From Sphingomonas sp. MA1305 (GTDB taxonomy: Bacteria > Pseudomonadota > Alphaproteobacteria > Sphingomonadales > Sphingomonadaceae): a stretch of 64,000 nucleotides of DNA. The translations under genes were made by a program, and so were the position numbers. Below the pieces are notes generated by a model. It worked only from the letters and a program-made list of their open reading frames with translations. It was not told the DNA's origin and did no database searches. Below are positions 9,766 to 20,239 of this stretch, piece after piece; position 1 is the stretch's first letter, and every line of letters begins with the position of its first letter. The stretch covers positions 186,001-250,000 of the forward strand of contig NZ_RCVT01000004.1 of NCBI RefSeq assembly GCF_016107325.1, given 5' to 3'.

Positions 9766-11385
9766 TCAGGAAAGCGGCTTGGCGACCTCCGGCTGGATCG
9801 CCGGATCGTCGACCGTGTCGATGATCCCGCGCCCGACATAGGACCGGCTGCGGCTGTAGGTGAAATAGATCACCAGGCCGATCGCGCCCCAGATCGGCAG
9901 CACCAGCTTGGCGGTCAGCGGCAGCGACAGGTACAGGACCACGCAGCCGATCAGCGCGAGCGGCGCGACGATGTAGACCGCGGGGGTGCGGAACGGCCGC
10001 GCGCGGTTCGGGTCGGTCCGCCGCAACACCATCACCGACACCGCCACCATGAAGAAGGCGAACAGCGTACCGGCGTTGGAATAGTCGGCGAGCTTGCCGA
10101 CCGGCAGCACCGCCGCGGCGACGCCGGCGGCGACCCCGGTCAGCAGCGTCACGACGTGCGGCGTGCGGAAGCGCGGATGGACCGAGGCGAGCCGTGCGGG
10201 CAGCAGGCCGTCGCGGGCCATGGTGAAGAAGATGCGGGTCTGGCCGAACATCATCATCAGCACCACCGACGGCAGCGCCAGCACCGCGGCGAGGCCGACG
10301 AAGCGGCCGATCATCGGCCAGTTGATCGTGTCGAGAACGTGGACCAGCGCCTCCTTGGAGCAGACCAGCGGCTCGAGCGCGCCCGACGCGACGATCGCGG
10401 CGCAGCGGCCGGCGATCTCCGGCGTGCCCGGCGACAGCACCTGGCCCGACAGCGAGGCGACCGGCTGGGCGCCGATCGCCCCGATCGCGCCCGAGGCGAC
10501 GAGCAGGTAGAAGATGGTGCAGATGGCAAGGCTGCCGATCAGGCCGATCGGCACGTTGCGCTGCGGGTTCTTGGTCTCTTCCGCGGCGGTCGACACGGCG
10601 TCGAAGCCGACATAGGCGAAGAAGATCGACGCCGCGGCGCCGAGCACGCCGAGGCCCGACGAGCTCAGCGGGTTGCCGATGCCGGTGGGCAGGAACGGGT
10701 TGAAATTGTCCGCCTTCATCACCGGAATGGTCAGGGCGACGAAGGCGGTCAGCGCGGCGATCTTGATCGCAACGAGGATCGCGTTGACGCGGGCGCTTTC
10801 GGTCGTGCCGATGATCAGCAGCCAAGTGACGATCGCGACGATGATCACCGCGGGCACGTTGACCCAGCCGCCGGTGGTCATCGCCTGCGTCAGGTCGGCG
10901 CTCGGCGGGGCGCCGAAGGCGATGTACATGTGCGCCATCAACGCGTCGGCGTTGCTGATCGCCGCGGGGACGTGGAAGCCGATACCGTTGAGCAGGCCCA
11001 CCGCATGGTTCGACCAGCCGACCGCGACCGCGCTGGCGCCGACCGCATATTCGAGGATCAGCGCCCAGCCGACCATCCAGGCGAGGATCTCGCCGGTCAC
11101 CGCATAGGTGTAGGTATAGGCCGACCCCGACACCGGCACCATCGAGGCCAGTTCGGAATAGCAGAGCGCGGCGACCGCGCAGATGAAGCCGGCGACGATG
11201 AAGCTGAGCAGCATGCCCGGCCCCGCCTTCTGCGCCGCTTCGGAGGTGAGCACGAAGATGCCGGTGCCGATCACGGCGCCGATGCCGAGCATGGTGAGCT
11301 GGAACGCGCCGAGCGAGCGGTGCAGGCCCTTCTTCTCGGCGGTGGCAAGAATGGCGTCGAGTGGTTTGACGCGCCCGAATATCAT
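9766..11385 (-). CDS. APC-family amino acid permease (cationic amino acid transporter type)
   Basis: 539 residues from ATG 11385. Twelve or more hydrophobic segments and the APC motif IGAVIGTGIFVLTS in the first helix (residues ~35-50), plus GFDAVSTAAEETKNPQRNVP in the middle, place it in the CAT/YhdG branch. It imports amino acids across the inner membrane; the exact substrate is unknown. The ORF extends 16 codons upstream of ATG 11385, but family members start at MIFGRVKPL-like sequences. It lies downstream of the his cluster on the same strand, separated by 123 bp, and ends at the bidirectional terminator. Confidence 0.9.
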   Translation of the reverse strand: MIFGRVKPLDAILATAEKKGLHRSLGAFQLTMLGIGAVIGTGIFVLTSEAAQKAGPGMLLSFIVAGFICAVAALCYSELASMVPVSGSAYTYTYAVTGEILAWMVGWALILEYAVGASAVAVGWSNHAVGLLNGIGFHVPAAISNADALMAHMYIAFGAPPSADLTQAMTTGGWVNVPAVIIVAIVTWLLIIGTTESARVNAILVAIKIAALTAFVALTIPVMKADNFNPFLPTGIGNPLSSSGLGVLGAAASIFFAYVGFDAVSTAAEETKNPQRNVPIGLIGSLAICTIFYLLVASGAIGAIGAQPVASLSGQVLSPGTPEIAGRCAAIVASGALEPLVCSKEALVHVLDTINWPMIGRFVGLAAVLALPSVVLMMMFGQTRIFFTMARDGLLPARLASVHPRFRTPHVVTLLTGVAAGVAAAVLPVGKLADYSNAGTLFAFFMVAVSVMVLRRTDPNRARPFRTPAVYIVAPLALIGCVVLYLSLPLTAKLVLPIWGAIGLVIYFTYSRSRSYVGRGIIDTVDDPAIQPEVAKPLS

Positions 11386-11508
11386 GTAAGCGATCCCCCC
11401 AGCTGCGATCGGGGCCTGGCCGGCCCTCCGCATGGTGAAGCGGCGGAGCCTAGTCGCAAATGATACAGGCGCAATAGCTTATCTTTCCCGCATGGAAGCG
11501 GGAATGGG

Positions 11509-11886
11509 TCAGCGCGCCAGCATCGGCCCGAGTGGGCCGCCGCCGAACAGATGGACGTGGAGGTGCGGCACCTCCTGCCCGGCGTCGCGGCCGATGTTGG
11601 CGAGCAGGCGGTAGCCGCTTGCGACGAGGCCGCGCTCGCGCGCGACATGGCCGACGGCGCGGACGAACCCGGCGATCTCCTCGGCCGAACCGCGCGCGGC
11701 GAAATCGTCCCAGGAGACGTAGCGGCCGCGCGGGATCACCAGGATGTGCGTGGGCGCATGCGGCGCGATGTCGTGGAAGGCGACCGCCCATTCGTCCTCA
11801 TAGACCCGGTTCGACGGGATCTCGCCGCGCAGGATCCTGGCGAAGACGTTCTGGTCGTCATAGGGCTGGGTGGGGTCGATCGGCAT
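11509..11886 (-). CDS. HIT-family nucleotide-binding protein
   Basis: 125 residues from ATG 11886, 13 nt beyond the hisE stop. The histidine triad HLHVHLF sits at the C-terminus, and the family N-terminal block (PYDDQNVFARILRGEIP) is intact. HIT hydrolases act on nucleotide phosphoramidates or dinucleotides. It is the last gene of the his operon; hisE-HIT adjacency is common in alphaproteobacteria and suggests housecleaning of nucleotide by-products, which is inference. Confidence 0.92.
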   Translation of the reverse strand: MPIDPTQPYDDQNVFARILRGEIPSNRVYEDEWAVAFHDIAPHAPTHILVIPRGRYVSWDDFAARGSAEEIAGFVRAVGHVARERGLVASGYRLLANIGRDAGQEVPHLHVHLFGGGPLGPMLAR

Positions 11887-11899
11887 GGCAGGCGCTCCT

Positions 11900-12211
11900 T
11901 TACGACGGGCGGGCGGCTTTCTCGGCATGGCCCGACACGCCCTCGCGCCGGGCGAGTTCGGCGCGCACGTCGTCGAGGCCGAGCCCCGCGTCGGCGAGCA
12001 GCACCAGCAGGTGGAAGACGAGGTCCGCCGCCTCCGAGGCCAGCGTCTCCGGTGCGGCGAGGGCGGCGATCACCGTTTCGGTCGCCTCCTCGCCGACCTT
12101 CTGCGCGATCTTGGCGCGGCCCTTGGCGAACAGGCTGGCGGTGTACGAACTGCCCGCATCGGCGGCGCGGCGCGCGGCGATCGTGGCTTCGAGGCGGTCG
12201 AGCGGGTCCAT
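11900..12211 (-). CDS. hisE: Phosphoribosyl-ATP pyrophosphatase
   Basis: Second step of histidine synthesis, hydrolysing PR-ATP to PR-AMP. 103 residues with the all-alpha MazG-like fold: KVGEEATETVIAA and SEAADLVFHLLVLL carry the Mg-binding acidic residues. It is a separate hisE, not fused to hisI. It is near the 3' end of the his gene cluster, and the stop is 13 nt before the HIT gene. Confidence 0.96.
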   Translation of the reverse strand: MDPLDRLEATIAARRAADAGSSYTASLFAKGRAKIAQKVGEEATETVIAALAAPETLASEAADLVFHLLVLLADAGLGLDDVRAELARREGVSGHAEKAARPS

Positions 12212-12244
12212 CGCGATGGGCTTGGCGCGGGCGGGGCCCCCGCG

Positions 12245-12400
12245 TCAATCGTTCTTCTGGAAGCGGCTGCGCAGGCGGCGGCGCACCCACCACAGGCCGG
12301 CGGCGGCGACGACGAACAGCGCGACGTCCGACCATTCGGGCGCGCTGCGCGGGTGGACGATGCCGGAATGGCCGCCGGCATAGGCAAGCAAGGCGATCAC
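12245..12400 (-). CDS. 51-residue membrane mini-protein with PEP-CTERM-like tail
   Basis: A very short gene starting at GTG 12400, which overlaps the upstream stop as GTGA. The product begins VIALLAYAGGHSG and continues with PEWSDVALFVVAAAGLWWV followed by an Arg-rich end. A Pro-Glu pair, one hydrophobic helix and a basic tail is the architecture of PEP-CTERM exosortase signals, but there is no secreted body in front of it. It lies between an STAS-like gene and hisE, in the same co-directional string. Coding is supported by the coupling and by membrane-protein composition, not by homology that I can verify. Confidence 0.55.
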   Translation of the reverse strand: MIALLAYAGGHSGIVHPRSAPEWSDVALFVVAAAGLWWVRRRLRSRFQKND

Positions 12401-12759
12401 GCCGCCGCCGCCTCGGTCAGCCAGCCTAGCGCCTCCGCGGCATCGGCGAAGACGCGCAGATAGGGCTGGGTCATGAACCGCTGGACCTGCAGCCGGGTGA
12501 TCGCGCTGCCGGTGACGATCGCGATCCGGCTGGCCTTGGGAAAGGTGGCGAGGCGGGCGTGGATCGCCGCCGCCGCGTCGCGCGGCTGGACGCTGGTGGC
12601 GCTCATGTCGATGCGCAGCCGATAGCCGGGGCGGAAGCCCGCGGCGGCGAAGCGCCGTTCCAGATCGGCGGCATAAGCGGCGACGGTCGTCTCGTCGAAC
12701 AGACCCTGCCAGCGGATGTCGACCAGGTTGAGCGTGGGGTTCAGATCGATCGCATACAT
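12397..12759 (-). CDS. Small STAS/SpoIIAA-like protein of unknown function
   Basis: 120 residues from ATG 12759 (an alternative ATG lies six codons upstream). The start MYAIDLNPTLNLVDIRWQG and the alternating beta/alpha pattern with RLRIDMSATSVQP and RIAIVTGSAITRLQ resemble SpoIIAA/STAS-like proteins found singly in sphingomonads. No phosphorylatable Ser can be assigned with confidence. It follows hisF by 36 nt and overlaps the next mini-gene by 4 bp. Confidence 0.7.
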   Translation of the reverse strand: MYAIDLNPTLNLVDIRWQGLFDETTVAAYAADLERRFAAAGFRPGYRLRIDMSATSVQPRDAAAAIHARLATFPKASRIAIVTGSAITRLQVQRFMTQPYLRVFADAAEALGWLTEAAAA

Positions 12760-12795
12760 GGCCGCGACATGTCGCACGCAAGCGTTGCGGAACCG

Positions 12796-13569
12796 CTAAG
12801 CCGCCAGCATCGGACGACGGACCGGAATGCCGGCGGCGGCGAGTGCGGCATGCGCGTCGGCGATGCTCGCCTCGCCAAAATGGAAGATCGACGCGGCGAG
12901 CACCGCGCTGGCATGGCCGTCGCGGACGCCGGCGACGAGATCGTCGAGCCCGCCGACGCCGCCGCTGGCGACGACCGGCACCGCGACACGGTCGGCGATC
13001 GCCCGGATCAGCGCGAGATCGTAGCCGGAACGGGTGCCGTCCTTGTCCATCGAGGTGACGAGCAACTCGCCCGCGCCCAGTTCGGCGAGGCGGACGGCGT
13101 GCGCGACCGCATCGATGCCCGTCGCGCGGCGGCCGCCGTGGGTGAACACCTCCCAGCCGTTGCCGGCGCGGCGCGCGTCGACCGAGGCGACGCAGCATTG
13201 GCTGCCGAAGCGTTCGGCGATGTCCGCCACCACCTCTGGCCGCGACACGGCGGCGGAGTTGACCGCGACCTTGTCGGCACCGGCGAGCAGCAAGGCACGG
13301 GCATCGTCGGCGCTGCGTACGCCACCGCCCACGGTCAGCGGCATGAAGCAGACCGAGGCGGTGCGGCGGACGACGTCGAGGATCGTGCCGCGATCCTCCG
13401 CGCTGGCGGTGATGTCGAGGAAGCAGAGCTCGTCGGCGCCGGCGGCGTCATAGGCACGCGCCTGTTCGACGGGATCGCCGGCGTCGACCAGATCGACGAA
13501 ATTGACGCCCTTCACGACGCGGCCGTTGGCGACGTCCAGGCAGGGGATGACGCGGGCCCGCACGGTCAC
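12796..13569 (-). CDS. hisF: Imidazole glycerol phosphate synthase, cyclase subunit
   Basis: Partner of HisH: converts PRFAR and ammonia to IGP and AICAR. 257 residues from GTG 13569, which overlaps the upstream membrane-gene stop (GTGA). The family start [19 protein letters not shown] includes catalytic Asp11-type residue, and the second Asp lies in [12 protein letters not shown]-barrel phosphate-binding loops GGGVRS and ASGGVGG are present. Confidence 0.97.
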   Translation of the reverse strand: MTVRARVIPCLDVANGRVVKGVNFVDLVDAGDPVEQARAYDAAGADELCFLDITASAEDRGTILDVVRRTASVCFMPLTVGGGVRSADDARALLLAGADKVAVNSAAVSRPEVVADIAERFGSQCCVASVDARRAGNGWEVFTHGGRRATGIDAVAHAVRLAELGAGELLVTSMDKDGTRSGYDLALIRAIADRVAVPVVASGGVGGLDDLVAGVRDGHASAVLAASIFHFGEASIADAHAALAAAGIPVRRPMLAA

Positions 13570-13808
13570 GACAGCAGCGCCCGCACGACGAGGACGACGG
13601 AGGCGATCAGGATCAGCGCGACGAGCCCCACCATGCCGGCGACGCACAGGCGAAAGGCGAGGGGGTGTTCGTCGCGGCGCACGCCGATCGGGTTGATCGC
13701 GCCGAACGGCACCTCGATCCGCCCGCCGCGGATCTGGTCGCGCAGCGTCGGGACATAGGCGCCGACCAATCCCCCGGCGAACAGGCCGGCAAGGCCGGGG
13801 TTCATCAT
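13566..13808 (-). CDS. Small membrane protein between hisA and hisF
   Basis: 80 residues: a glycine-rich first hydrophobic stretch ([15 protein letters not shown]), a central polar part with [21 protein letters not shown] and a strong C-terminal transmembrane helix. It overlaps hisF by 4 bp and hisA by 4 bp, so it is translated as part of the his operon. No function is known to me; it may be a passenger or a membrane link for the operon products. Confidence 0.75.
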   Translation of the reverse strand: MMNPGLAGLFAGGLVGAYVPTLRDQIRGGRIEVPFGAINPIGVRRDEHPLAFRLCVAGMVGLVALILIASVVLVVRALLS

Positions 13809-14551
13809 GCCGCCGCCGCGACGCTGAGCGCCGCCGCCAGATCGAGTCGACCGTCATAGAGCGCGCGGCCGGTGATCACGCCCTCGATCCCGTCCTTGGC
13901 GTGGAGGGCGAGCATATGGATGTCGTCGATACCCTTGACCCCGCCGCTGGCGATCACCGGGATCGACACGGCACGGGCAAGGTCGACCGTCGCCTCGATG
14001 TTGGCGCCCTTGAGCAGTCCGTCGCGACCGACGTCGGTGAACAGCAGGGCGGCGACGCCGGCATCTTCGAACCGGCGGGCGAGATCGGTGACGCTGGTCG
14101 TCGACACGTCCGCCCAGCCTTTGGTCGCGACCATGCCGTCTTTGGCATCGACCGCGACGACGATGCCACCGGGATAATCGCGGGCGACGCCGCGCACGAA
14201 GTCCGGATCGTCGAGCGCGGCGGTGCCGATGACGATGCGCGACACGCCGAGGTCGAACCAGCGTTCGACGCTGTCGCGATTGCGAATGCCGCCGCCGAGC
14301 TGCACGTGGCCGGGGAAGTCGGCGACGATCCGCCGCACCGCCTCGCCATTGACGGATTCGCCGGCGAAGGCACCGTCGAGATCGACGACATGCAGGTGCT
14401 GGGCCCCCGCATCGGCGAACAGCCGCGCCTGATGCGCGGGATCGTCGCCATAGACGGTCGCGCGATCCATATCGCCCTCCGCGAGGCGGACGACCTGGCC
14501 ATTCTTGAGGTCGATGGCGGGGAAGACGATCAGGCGATGGGACGTGGTCAT
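13805..14551 (-). CDS. hisA: ProFAR isomerase (HisA)
   Basis: Amadori rearrangement of ProFAR to PRFAR, fourth step of histidine synthesis. 248 residues from ATG 14551, which overlaps the hisH stop (ATGA). TIM-barrel halves show the catalytic Asp in [10 protein letters not shown] and the second in [12 protein letters not shown]; phosphate loops GGGIRN and ASGGVKG are intact. Confidence 0.97.
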   Translation of the reverse strand: MTTSHRLIVFPAIDLKNGQVVRLAEGDMDRATVYGDDPAHQARLFADAGAQHLHVVDLDGAFAGESVNGEAVRRIVADFPGHVQLGGGIRNRDSVERWFDLGVSRIVIGTAALDDPDFVRGVARDYPGGIVVAVDAKDGMVATKGWADVSTTSVTDLARRFEDAGVAALLFTDVGRDGLLKGANIEATVDLARAVSIPVIASGGVKGIDDIHMLALHAKDGIEGVITGRALYDGRLDLAAALSVAAAA

Positions 14552-15153
14552 GGCCGCCATTTCAGAAAGCGTTCGAGCAGCGCGATGCCATAACGCTGGC
14601 TCTTTTCGGGATGGAATTGCACGCCGAGCATCGTGTCGCGCGCGATGGCGGCGGTCACCGGACCGGCATGGTCGGTGGTGGCGACGACATCCTCGCCCTC
14701 ATAGGCGTAGCTGTGCAGGAAATAGGCTTCGCCGGCGGGCACGAGCGGATGGTCGCCCGCGGGCCGGACGTCGTTCCAGCCCATGTGCGGCACCTTGGCG
14801 TCCATCGTGCCGGGGTCGAGGCGGCGGACGCGGCCCTGCATCCAGCCGAGACCGCGATGGGCGCCCATCTCCTCGCCGGTCGCCGCCATCAGCTGCATGC
14901 CGACGCAGACGCCAAGGAAGGGGCGGCCCCGGTCGAACACCGCGCCGCGCAACGCCTCCTCCAGTCCGGCGACGCGGCGCAGATTGGCCGCGCAGGCGCC
15001 GAACGCACCGACGCCTGGCAGGACGATCCGATCCGCGGCGGCGATCACGTCGGGATCGGCGGTGATCGTCACCGCCTCCGCACCCGCCGCCGCCAGGGCG
15101 TTGGCGACCGAATGGAGGTTGCCCGATTCGATGTCGATCAGCGCCAGCGTCAT
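14548..15153 (-). CDS. hisH: Imidazole glycerol phosphate synthase, glutamine amidotransferase subunit
   Basis: Supplies ammonia to HisF. 201 residues, class I amidotransferase with catalytic Cys in GVCVGMQLM (around residue 84) and the His/Glu pair in GVQFHPEKSQ near the C-terminus. Start [16 protein letters not shown] is canonical. It overlaps both neighbours by 4 bp. Confidence 0.97.
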   Translation of the reverse strand: MTLALIDIESGNLHSVANALAAAGAEAVTITADPDVIAAADRIVLPGVGAFGACAANLRRVAGLEEALRGAVFDRGRPFLGVCVGMQLMAATGEEMGAHRGLGWMQGRVRRLDPGTMDAKVPHMGWNDVRPAGDHPLVPAGEAYFLHSYAYEGEDVVATTDHAGPVTAAIARDTMLGVQFHPEKSQRYGIALLERFLKWRP

Positions 15154-15467
15154 GCCAGCAGCTCCGCCAGCGCGGGTGCCGCCATGCTCGCGGTGAACGG
15201 CGTGACGGTCGCGCGGGCGAGGCCACCGGCAACGAACGGATCGGTCGCGACCAGTTCCTCGATCCGGGCGGCGTCGCCGCGGATGACGATGATGCCGCCG
15301 GTCCGCGGCACCTTGCGCCCCGACGCGAGGATCAGGTCGGCCGCATAGCCCTGGGTCAGCCAGGCGACATGCTCCGCCATGCGCGCGTCGATCCCGGCCA
15401 GCGGCGCGTCATAGTGCAGGTCGACGATGCACAAAGGCGCATCGGGCCGGACGAACGGTTCGCTCAC
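15150..15467 (-). CDS. YciI-family protein in the his operon
   Basis: 105 residues from GTG 15467, overlapping the hisB stop by GTGA. The ferredoxin-like YCII fold is suggested by [17 protein letters not shown] and the conserved GGIIVIRG and [11 protein letters not shown] blocks, with the typical catalytic-looking His/Asp (LHYDAP, EHVAWL). YciI proteins are small enzymes of uncertain function. Its position between hisB and hisH with overlaps on both sides makes it a standing member of this operon. Confidence 0.85.
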   Translation of the reverse strand: MSEPFVRPDAPLCIVDLHYDAPLAGIDARMAEHVAWLTQGYAADLILASGRKVPRTGGIIVIRGDAARIEELVATDPFVAGGLARATVTPFTASMAAPALAELLA

Positions 15468-16066
15468 AGCATCCCCTTGGTCGACGGGATCGCATCGCCC
15501 TTGCGCGGGTCGATCTCCACCGCCGCGCGCAAAGAGCGGGCGAGGCCCTTGAAGGCGCTTTCGACGATATGGTGGTTGTTCTGGCCGTACAGCGTCTCGA
15601 CGTGGAGGGTCAGGCCGGCGGTCTGCGCGAAGCTGTGGAACCAATGTTCGATCAGCTCGGTGTCGAGATCGCCGAGCCGCGTCATTGTGAACTGCGTCTT
15701 CCACACCAGCCACGGCCGGCCGGAGATGTCGAGCGCGACACGGGTCAGCGTCTCGTCCATCGGCGACAGCGCGTCGCCGTAGCGGCGGATGCCGCGCTTG
15801 TCGCCCAGCGCCTTGGCGATCGCCTGGCCCAGCGCCAGCGCCGAATCCTCGGCGGTATGGTGACCGTCGATATGCAGGTCGCCCGCCACCTTCAGGTCGA
15901 TGTCGATCAGGCCGTGGCGCGACAGTTGCTCGATCATATGGTCGAGGAAGCCGATGCCGGTGCTGATCGCATAGACGCCGGTGCCGTCCAGATTGACGGT
16001 GACGTCGATCCGCGTCTCGGCGGTGGAGCGGTTGATCGTGGCGATACGCATGTCGCTTCGGCCCAT
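15464..16066 (-). CDS. hisB: Imidazoleglycerol-phosphate dehydratase
   Basis: Sixth step of histidine synthesis; monofunctional (no HAD phosphatase domain). 200 residues from ATG 16066 with an AGAGG site ~6 nt upstream; an internal ATG at 16051 is possible. Metal-binding His motifs [16 protein letters not shown] and [14 protein letters not shown] are intact. First gene of the minus-strand his operon, divergent from sspB across a ~60-bp region that must hold both promoters. Confidence 0.96.
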   Translation of the reverse strand: MGRSDMRIATINRSTAETRIDVTVNLDGTGVYAISTGIGFLDHMIEQLSRHGLIDIDLKVAGDLHIDGHHTAEDSALALGQAIAKALGDKRGIRRYGDALSPMDETLTRVALDISGRPWLVWKTQFTMTRLGDLDTELIEHWFHSFAQTAGLTLHVETLYGQNNHHIVESAFKGLARSLRAAVEIDPRKGDAIPSTKGML

Positions 16067-16127
16067 AGGAGCCTCTGGCCGCACGCACAATCTTGACCGG
16101 TCGGGGGAAGCCGCTACCCAAGGACGA

Positions 16128-16613
16128 ATGACCGACGGACTGCCCGATAGCCTGATCCCCTATGACGAGATCGTCCAGGAGGCGCTGCGCGCCGTGGTCG
16201 GGCGTGTGCTCGGCTCGGTCGCCGAAACCGGCGGCCTGCCGGGCGAGCATCACTTCTACATCACCTTCAAGACGCAGGCGCCGGGCGTCGACATCCCCAA
16301 GCGGCTGATTGAGCGCTTTCCGGACGAGATGACGATCGTCCTGCAGAACCGCTTCTGGGACCTGACCGTGGACGAGCGGAAATTCTCGGTCGGCCTGAGC
16401 TTCAACCAGGTACCGTCGAAGCTGGTCATTCCCTATTCGGCGATCACCGGCTTCCACGACCCGGCGGTCAATTTCGAACTCCGCTTCCAGGCGACCGAAG
16501 GCCCCGATGACGGCCCCGAGCCGCACGACGAGGCAGAGAATGACGGCCCGACCGCGACGCCGGTCGAGGACGGCTCGAACGTCGTCAGCGTGGACTTCAA
16601 GCGGAAGAAATAG
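16128..16613 (+). CDS. sspB: SspB-like ClpXP adaptor protein
   Basis: Delivers ssrA-tagged and other substrates to ClpXP. 161 residues with the alphaproteobacterial SspB core ([52 protein letters not shown]) followed by an acidic linker ([16 protein letters not shown]) and a C-terminal tail [11 protein letters not shown], the conserved ClpX-docking peptide position. ATG 16128 matches the family start. It is divergent from hisB. Confidence 0.92.
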   Translation: MTDGLPDSLIPYDEIVQEALRAVVGRVLGSVAETGGLPGEHHFYITFKTQAPGVDIPKRLIERFPDEMTIVLQNRFWDLTVDERKFSVGLSFNQVPSKLVIPYSAITGFHDPAVNFELRFQATEGPDDGPEPHDEAENDGPTATPVEDGSNVVSVDFKRKK

Positions 16614-16646
16614 GGGCCGGCGTCCAACCGGGGGCGTTCGCCTGCG

Positions 16647-16742
16647 CCGTCATGACTGCGCAGGTGGGACTCGAGGTGCGCCAGCGCCGCTGGTATGCAC
16701 CACCGTCCGCGCGTCTGGATCCCCGCCTGCGCGGGGATGACG
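16647..16742. repeat. Composite palindromic repeat (REP doublet), copy 2
   Basis: Degenerate left half (GTCATGACTGCGCAGGTGGGA) and a perfect right half (TCTGGATCCCCGCCTGCGCG..GATGAC) about 45 nt apart, between sspB and fumC. Same arrangement as the copies at 7401, 48331 and 61668. Confidence 0.78.
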
Positions 16743-16902
16743 GTGGGTGGCGGAGGGGCCGGCTGCCGTAGAAAGGCGATGGTTGGTCCTGCGATAAGGA
16801 CGGCACACCGCCGCATCACGCCTGCTACGCCATTCCCCCCCCGGTTGATCCGCGGCTATGATTCCGCGGGCAACCAACCCCGCTGCCGCAGGTTCACGTC
16901 GC

Positions 16903-18294
<1,392 letters not shown>

Positions 18295-18358
18295 GTCCGG
18301 AACCTCTCCTGCCGCGGCGAATTGGTCCAGTCTTGTCGCGGCTGTGAGGGAGGCAATC

Positions 18359-18571
18359 ATGAGCGCAACGACGATAGGCGCGCTGGTCGGTGGTGCGATC
18401 GATTCGCTGTCGGGCGACGATGGTGTCGCGGACGGCGCGATCATCGGCGCGGTGACGGCCAACGTCCTGAAGGTCGTGGTGCCGATCGCGATCACCTATG
18501 CGGTCGGCTGGGCGGTGTTGCGCGGCGCGGCGGAACTCAAGGACGGTGTTTTCGGAAAGGTTGAAGCATGA
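18359..18571 (+). CDS. Small glycine-rich membrane protein
   Basis: 70 residues from ATG 18359, preceded by a clear GGGAGG-type ribosome site. Two hydrophobic segments with small residues (TTIGALVGGAIDSL and LKVVVPIAITYAVGWAVL). It overlaps the next small gene by 4 bp, so they form a pair. Function unknown. Confidence 0.7.
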   Translation: MSATTIGALVGGAIDSLSGDDGVADGAIIGAVTANVLKVVVPIAITYAVGWAVLRGAAELKDGVFGKVEA

Positions 18572-18777
18572 TCGGCAAGATTATCGGCGCTCTGGTCGGG
18601 CGCGAGTTGGACCGTCGCGACGGGTCGGATGGGGTCAAGGGCGCGCTGACCGGCGCCGTCGCCGCCGGCGTGTTGCGCCGCATGGGGCCGCTCGGCATGC
18701 TAATCGGCGGCGGCTATGTCGCGAAAAAGGCCTATGACCGGCGCAAGCTCGCCAAGAGCGGCGCCGCCTATCGCTGA
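18568..18777 (+). CDS. Small glycine-zipper protein
   Basis: 69 residues, coupled to the preceding gene by an ATGA overlap. GKIIGALVGRELDRRDG then GALTGAVAAGVLRRMGPLGMLIGGG: GxxxG-rich helices typical of glycine-zipper membrane proteins, ending with a basic tail (KKAYDRRKLAKSG). It resembles the first half of YMGG-like proteins but is too short to classify. gmk follows ~100 bp downstream. Confidence 0.7.
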   Translation: MIGKIIGALVGRELDRRDGSDGVKGALTGAVAAGVLRRMGPLGMLIGGGYVAKKAYDRRKLAKSGAAYR

Positions 18778-18878
18778 TGGCCCTTTCCCCGGAGACTGGG
18801 GATAAATAACCTGTATTTCACGACAGGCTGGACCGCGGGCGCTTGACGCCTGCGGTCCTGGCACGTCACTAGCGCGCC

Positions 18879-19526
18879 ATGCCCGTCACCCCATCCGATC
18901 CGCACGGTTTCAGGCGTCGCGGCGTCCTGTTCGTTCTGTCCTCGCCTTCCGGCGCAGGCAAATCGACGATCGCGCGCAAGCTGCTGGCGGCAGAACCGGA
19001 GCTGGCGATGTCCGTGTCGGCGACGACGCGGCCGATGCGGCCGGGCGAGGTCGACGGCAAGGACTATCATTTCGTCGATCTCGAGGAATTCCGCCGCATG
19101 GTGGCGGAAGACGAGTTCCTCGAATGGGCGCACGTCTTCGGTCACCGCTACGGCACCCCGCGCGGGCAGGTCGAAGCGATGCTGGCGGCCGGCAAGGACG
19201 TGTTGTTCGACATCGACTGGCAGGGCGCACAGCAGCTGTTCCAGATCGCCGGCGGCGACGTGGTGCGCGTCTTCATCTTCCCGCCGTCGATGGAGGAGCT
19301 GCGCTCGCGGCTGACCAACCGCAACACTGACAGCGCCGAGGTGATCGACGCGCGGATGGCGCGCGCGACCAACGAGGTCAGCCACTGGGACGGCTATGAC
19401 TATGTGCTGGTCAACGACGACGTCGAACAGTGTTTCGACGGCGTGCGCACCATTTTGGCGGCGGAACGGCTGAAGCGCTCGCGGCAGACCGGACTGATCG
19501 GCTTCATCCGCAAGCTGACGCGCTAG
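18879..19526 (+). CDS. gmk: Guanylate kinase
   Basis: Phosphorylates GMP to GDP. 215 residues; P-loop SSPSGAGKST at 21-30, GMP-binding SATTRPMRPGEVDGKDYHF and the EWAHVFGHRYGTP segment. Start ATG 18879 gives a short 13-residue leader before the canonical RRGVLFVLSSPSGAGKS. Convergent with the ATP12 gene. Confidence 0.97.
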   Translation: MPVTPSDPHGFRRRGVLFVLSSPSGAGKSTIARKLLAAEPELAMSVSATTRPMRPGEVDGKDYHFVDLEEFRRMVAEDEFLEWAHVFGHRYGTPRGQVEAMLAAGKDVLFDIDWQGAQQLFQIAGGDVVRVFIFPPSMEELRSRLTNRNTDSAEVIDARMARATNEVSHWDGYDYVLVNDDVEQCFDGVRTILAAERLKRSRQTGLIGFIRKLTR

Positions 19527-19552
19527 GCGGAGCGACTTGCGCCGCCCGGCGG

Positions 19553-20239
19553 TCAGGCGTCGAGCGCCGCGAGAAAGCGCACCGCCGCGTCGAAGTCGTG
19601 TCGGCGGACGTCGCGGGCCTGTTCGGCGAGCGGGTCGCTGCCCCAATGTTCGGCCTGCCAATCCTCGTCGAGGTTCGCCGCCGTCCACAGGGTTTCGGCG
19701 TCACCGGCACGCTCGGCGAGCGCGAGCGCCAGCACCAGCGAACCGGTGATCGTCACCACCGGCGACAGGCCGGCAAGGTGGAAAGGATCGAGGGCCGCCA
19801 CGGCGTCGCCGAGCCGGGCGAGCGTCGCCGCCGGCTGCGGCTGGTGGAGGATGCCGGCAGTGACCGTGAAGTGGACGTCGTAGCGTCCCCGCGCCCAATC
19901 CAGCCAGGGATCCCAATTCGCCGCCTGACGCGCCGCAAGCGCCGGCGGTTCCGCGGCGCGATAGCAGAGCAGGTCGCTTTCGCCATAAGCGGCCAGGCCG
20001 GTGGCGAAGGCGGCGGGGGCGGCGGCGATCCGATCGATCGCGGCATTGGCGAGGCCGGTCAGCGGCATGGCGCGCGGGTCGAGCGTCTCGCCGACGCTGC
20101 GCCATTCGTCCGCCACCGCCGTCGCTAGCGCCGCGGTCGGCAGCGCCAGCGGCACGCGACCCGGCGTGCGCACCGGCCGACCGTCGAGGGCGATCCCGCC
20201 CGCGGCATCAACCGTGACGTCGGTCCAGAAGCGCTTCAC
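19553..20239 (-). CDS. ATP12-family F1-ATPase assembly chaperone
   Basis: 228 residues from GTG 20239 (VKRFWTDVTVD...), overlapping the upstream gene's stop by GTGA. The family core is clear: LDGRPVRTPGRVPLALPT near the N-terminus, AVADEWRS, MPLTGLANAAIDRI and ESDLLCYRA. Mitochondrial Atp12 binds the F1 alpha subunit before assembly; the alphaproteobacterial proteins are its bacterial counterparts. Coupled to a small membrane gene and a HAD phosphatase. Confidence 0.93.
   Translation of the reverse strand: MKRFWTDVTVDAAGGIALDGRPVRTPGRVPLALPTAALATAVADEWRSVGETLDPRAMPLTGLANAAIDRIAAAPAAFATGLAAYGESDLLCYRAAEPPALAARQAANWDPWLDWARGRYDVHFTVTAGILHQPQPAATLARLGDAVAALDPFHLAGLSPVVTITGSLVLALALAERAGDAETLWTAANLDEDWQAEHWGSDPLAEQARDVRRHDFDAAVRFLAALDA

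Noticed and set aside
9043..11463. 806-codon open frame on the plus strand, opposite the amino acid permease
   Set aside because: Composition is His/Arg/Gly/Asp-rich with no domain, the usual antisense shadow of a high-GC gene; the permease on the other strand has full motifs.
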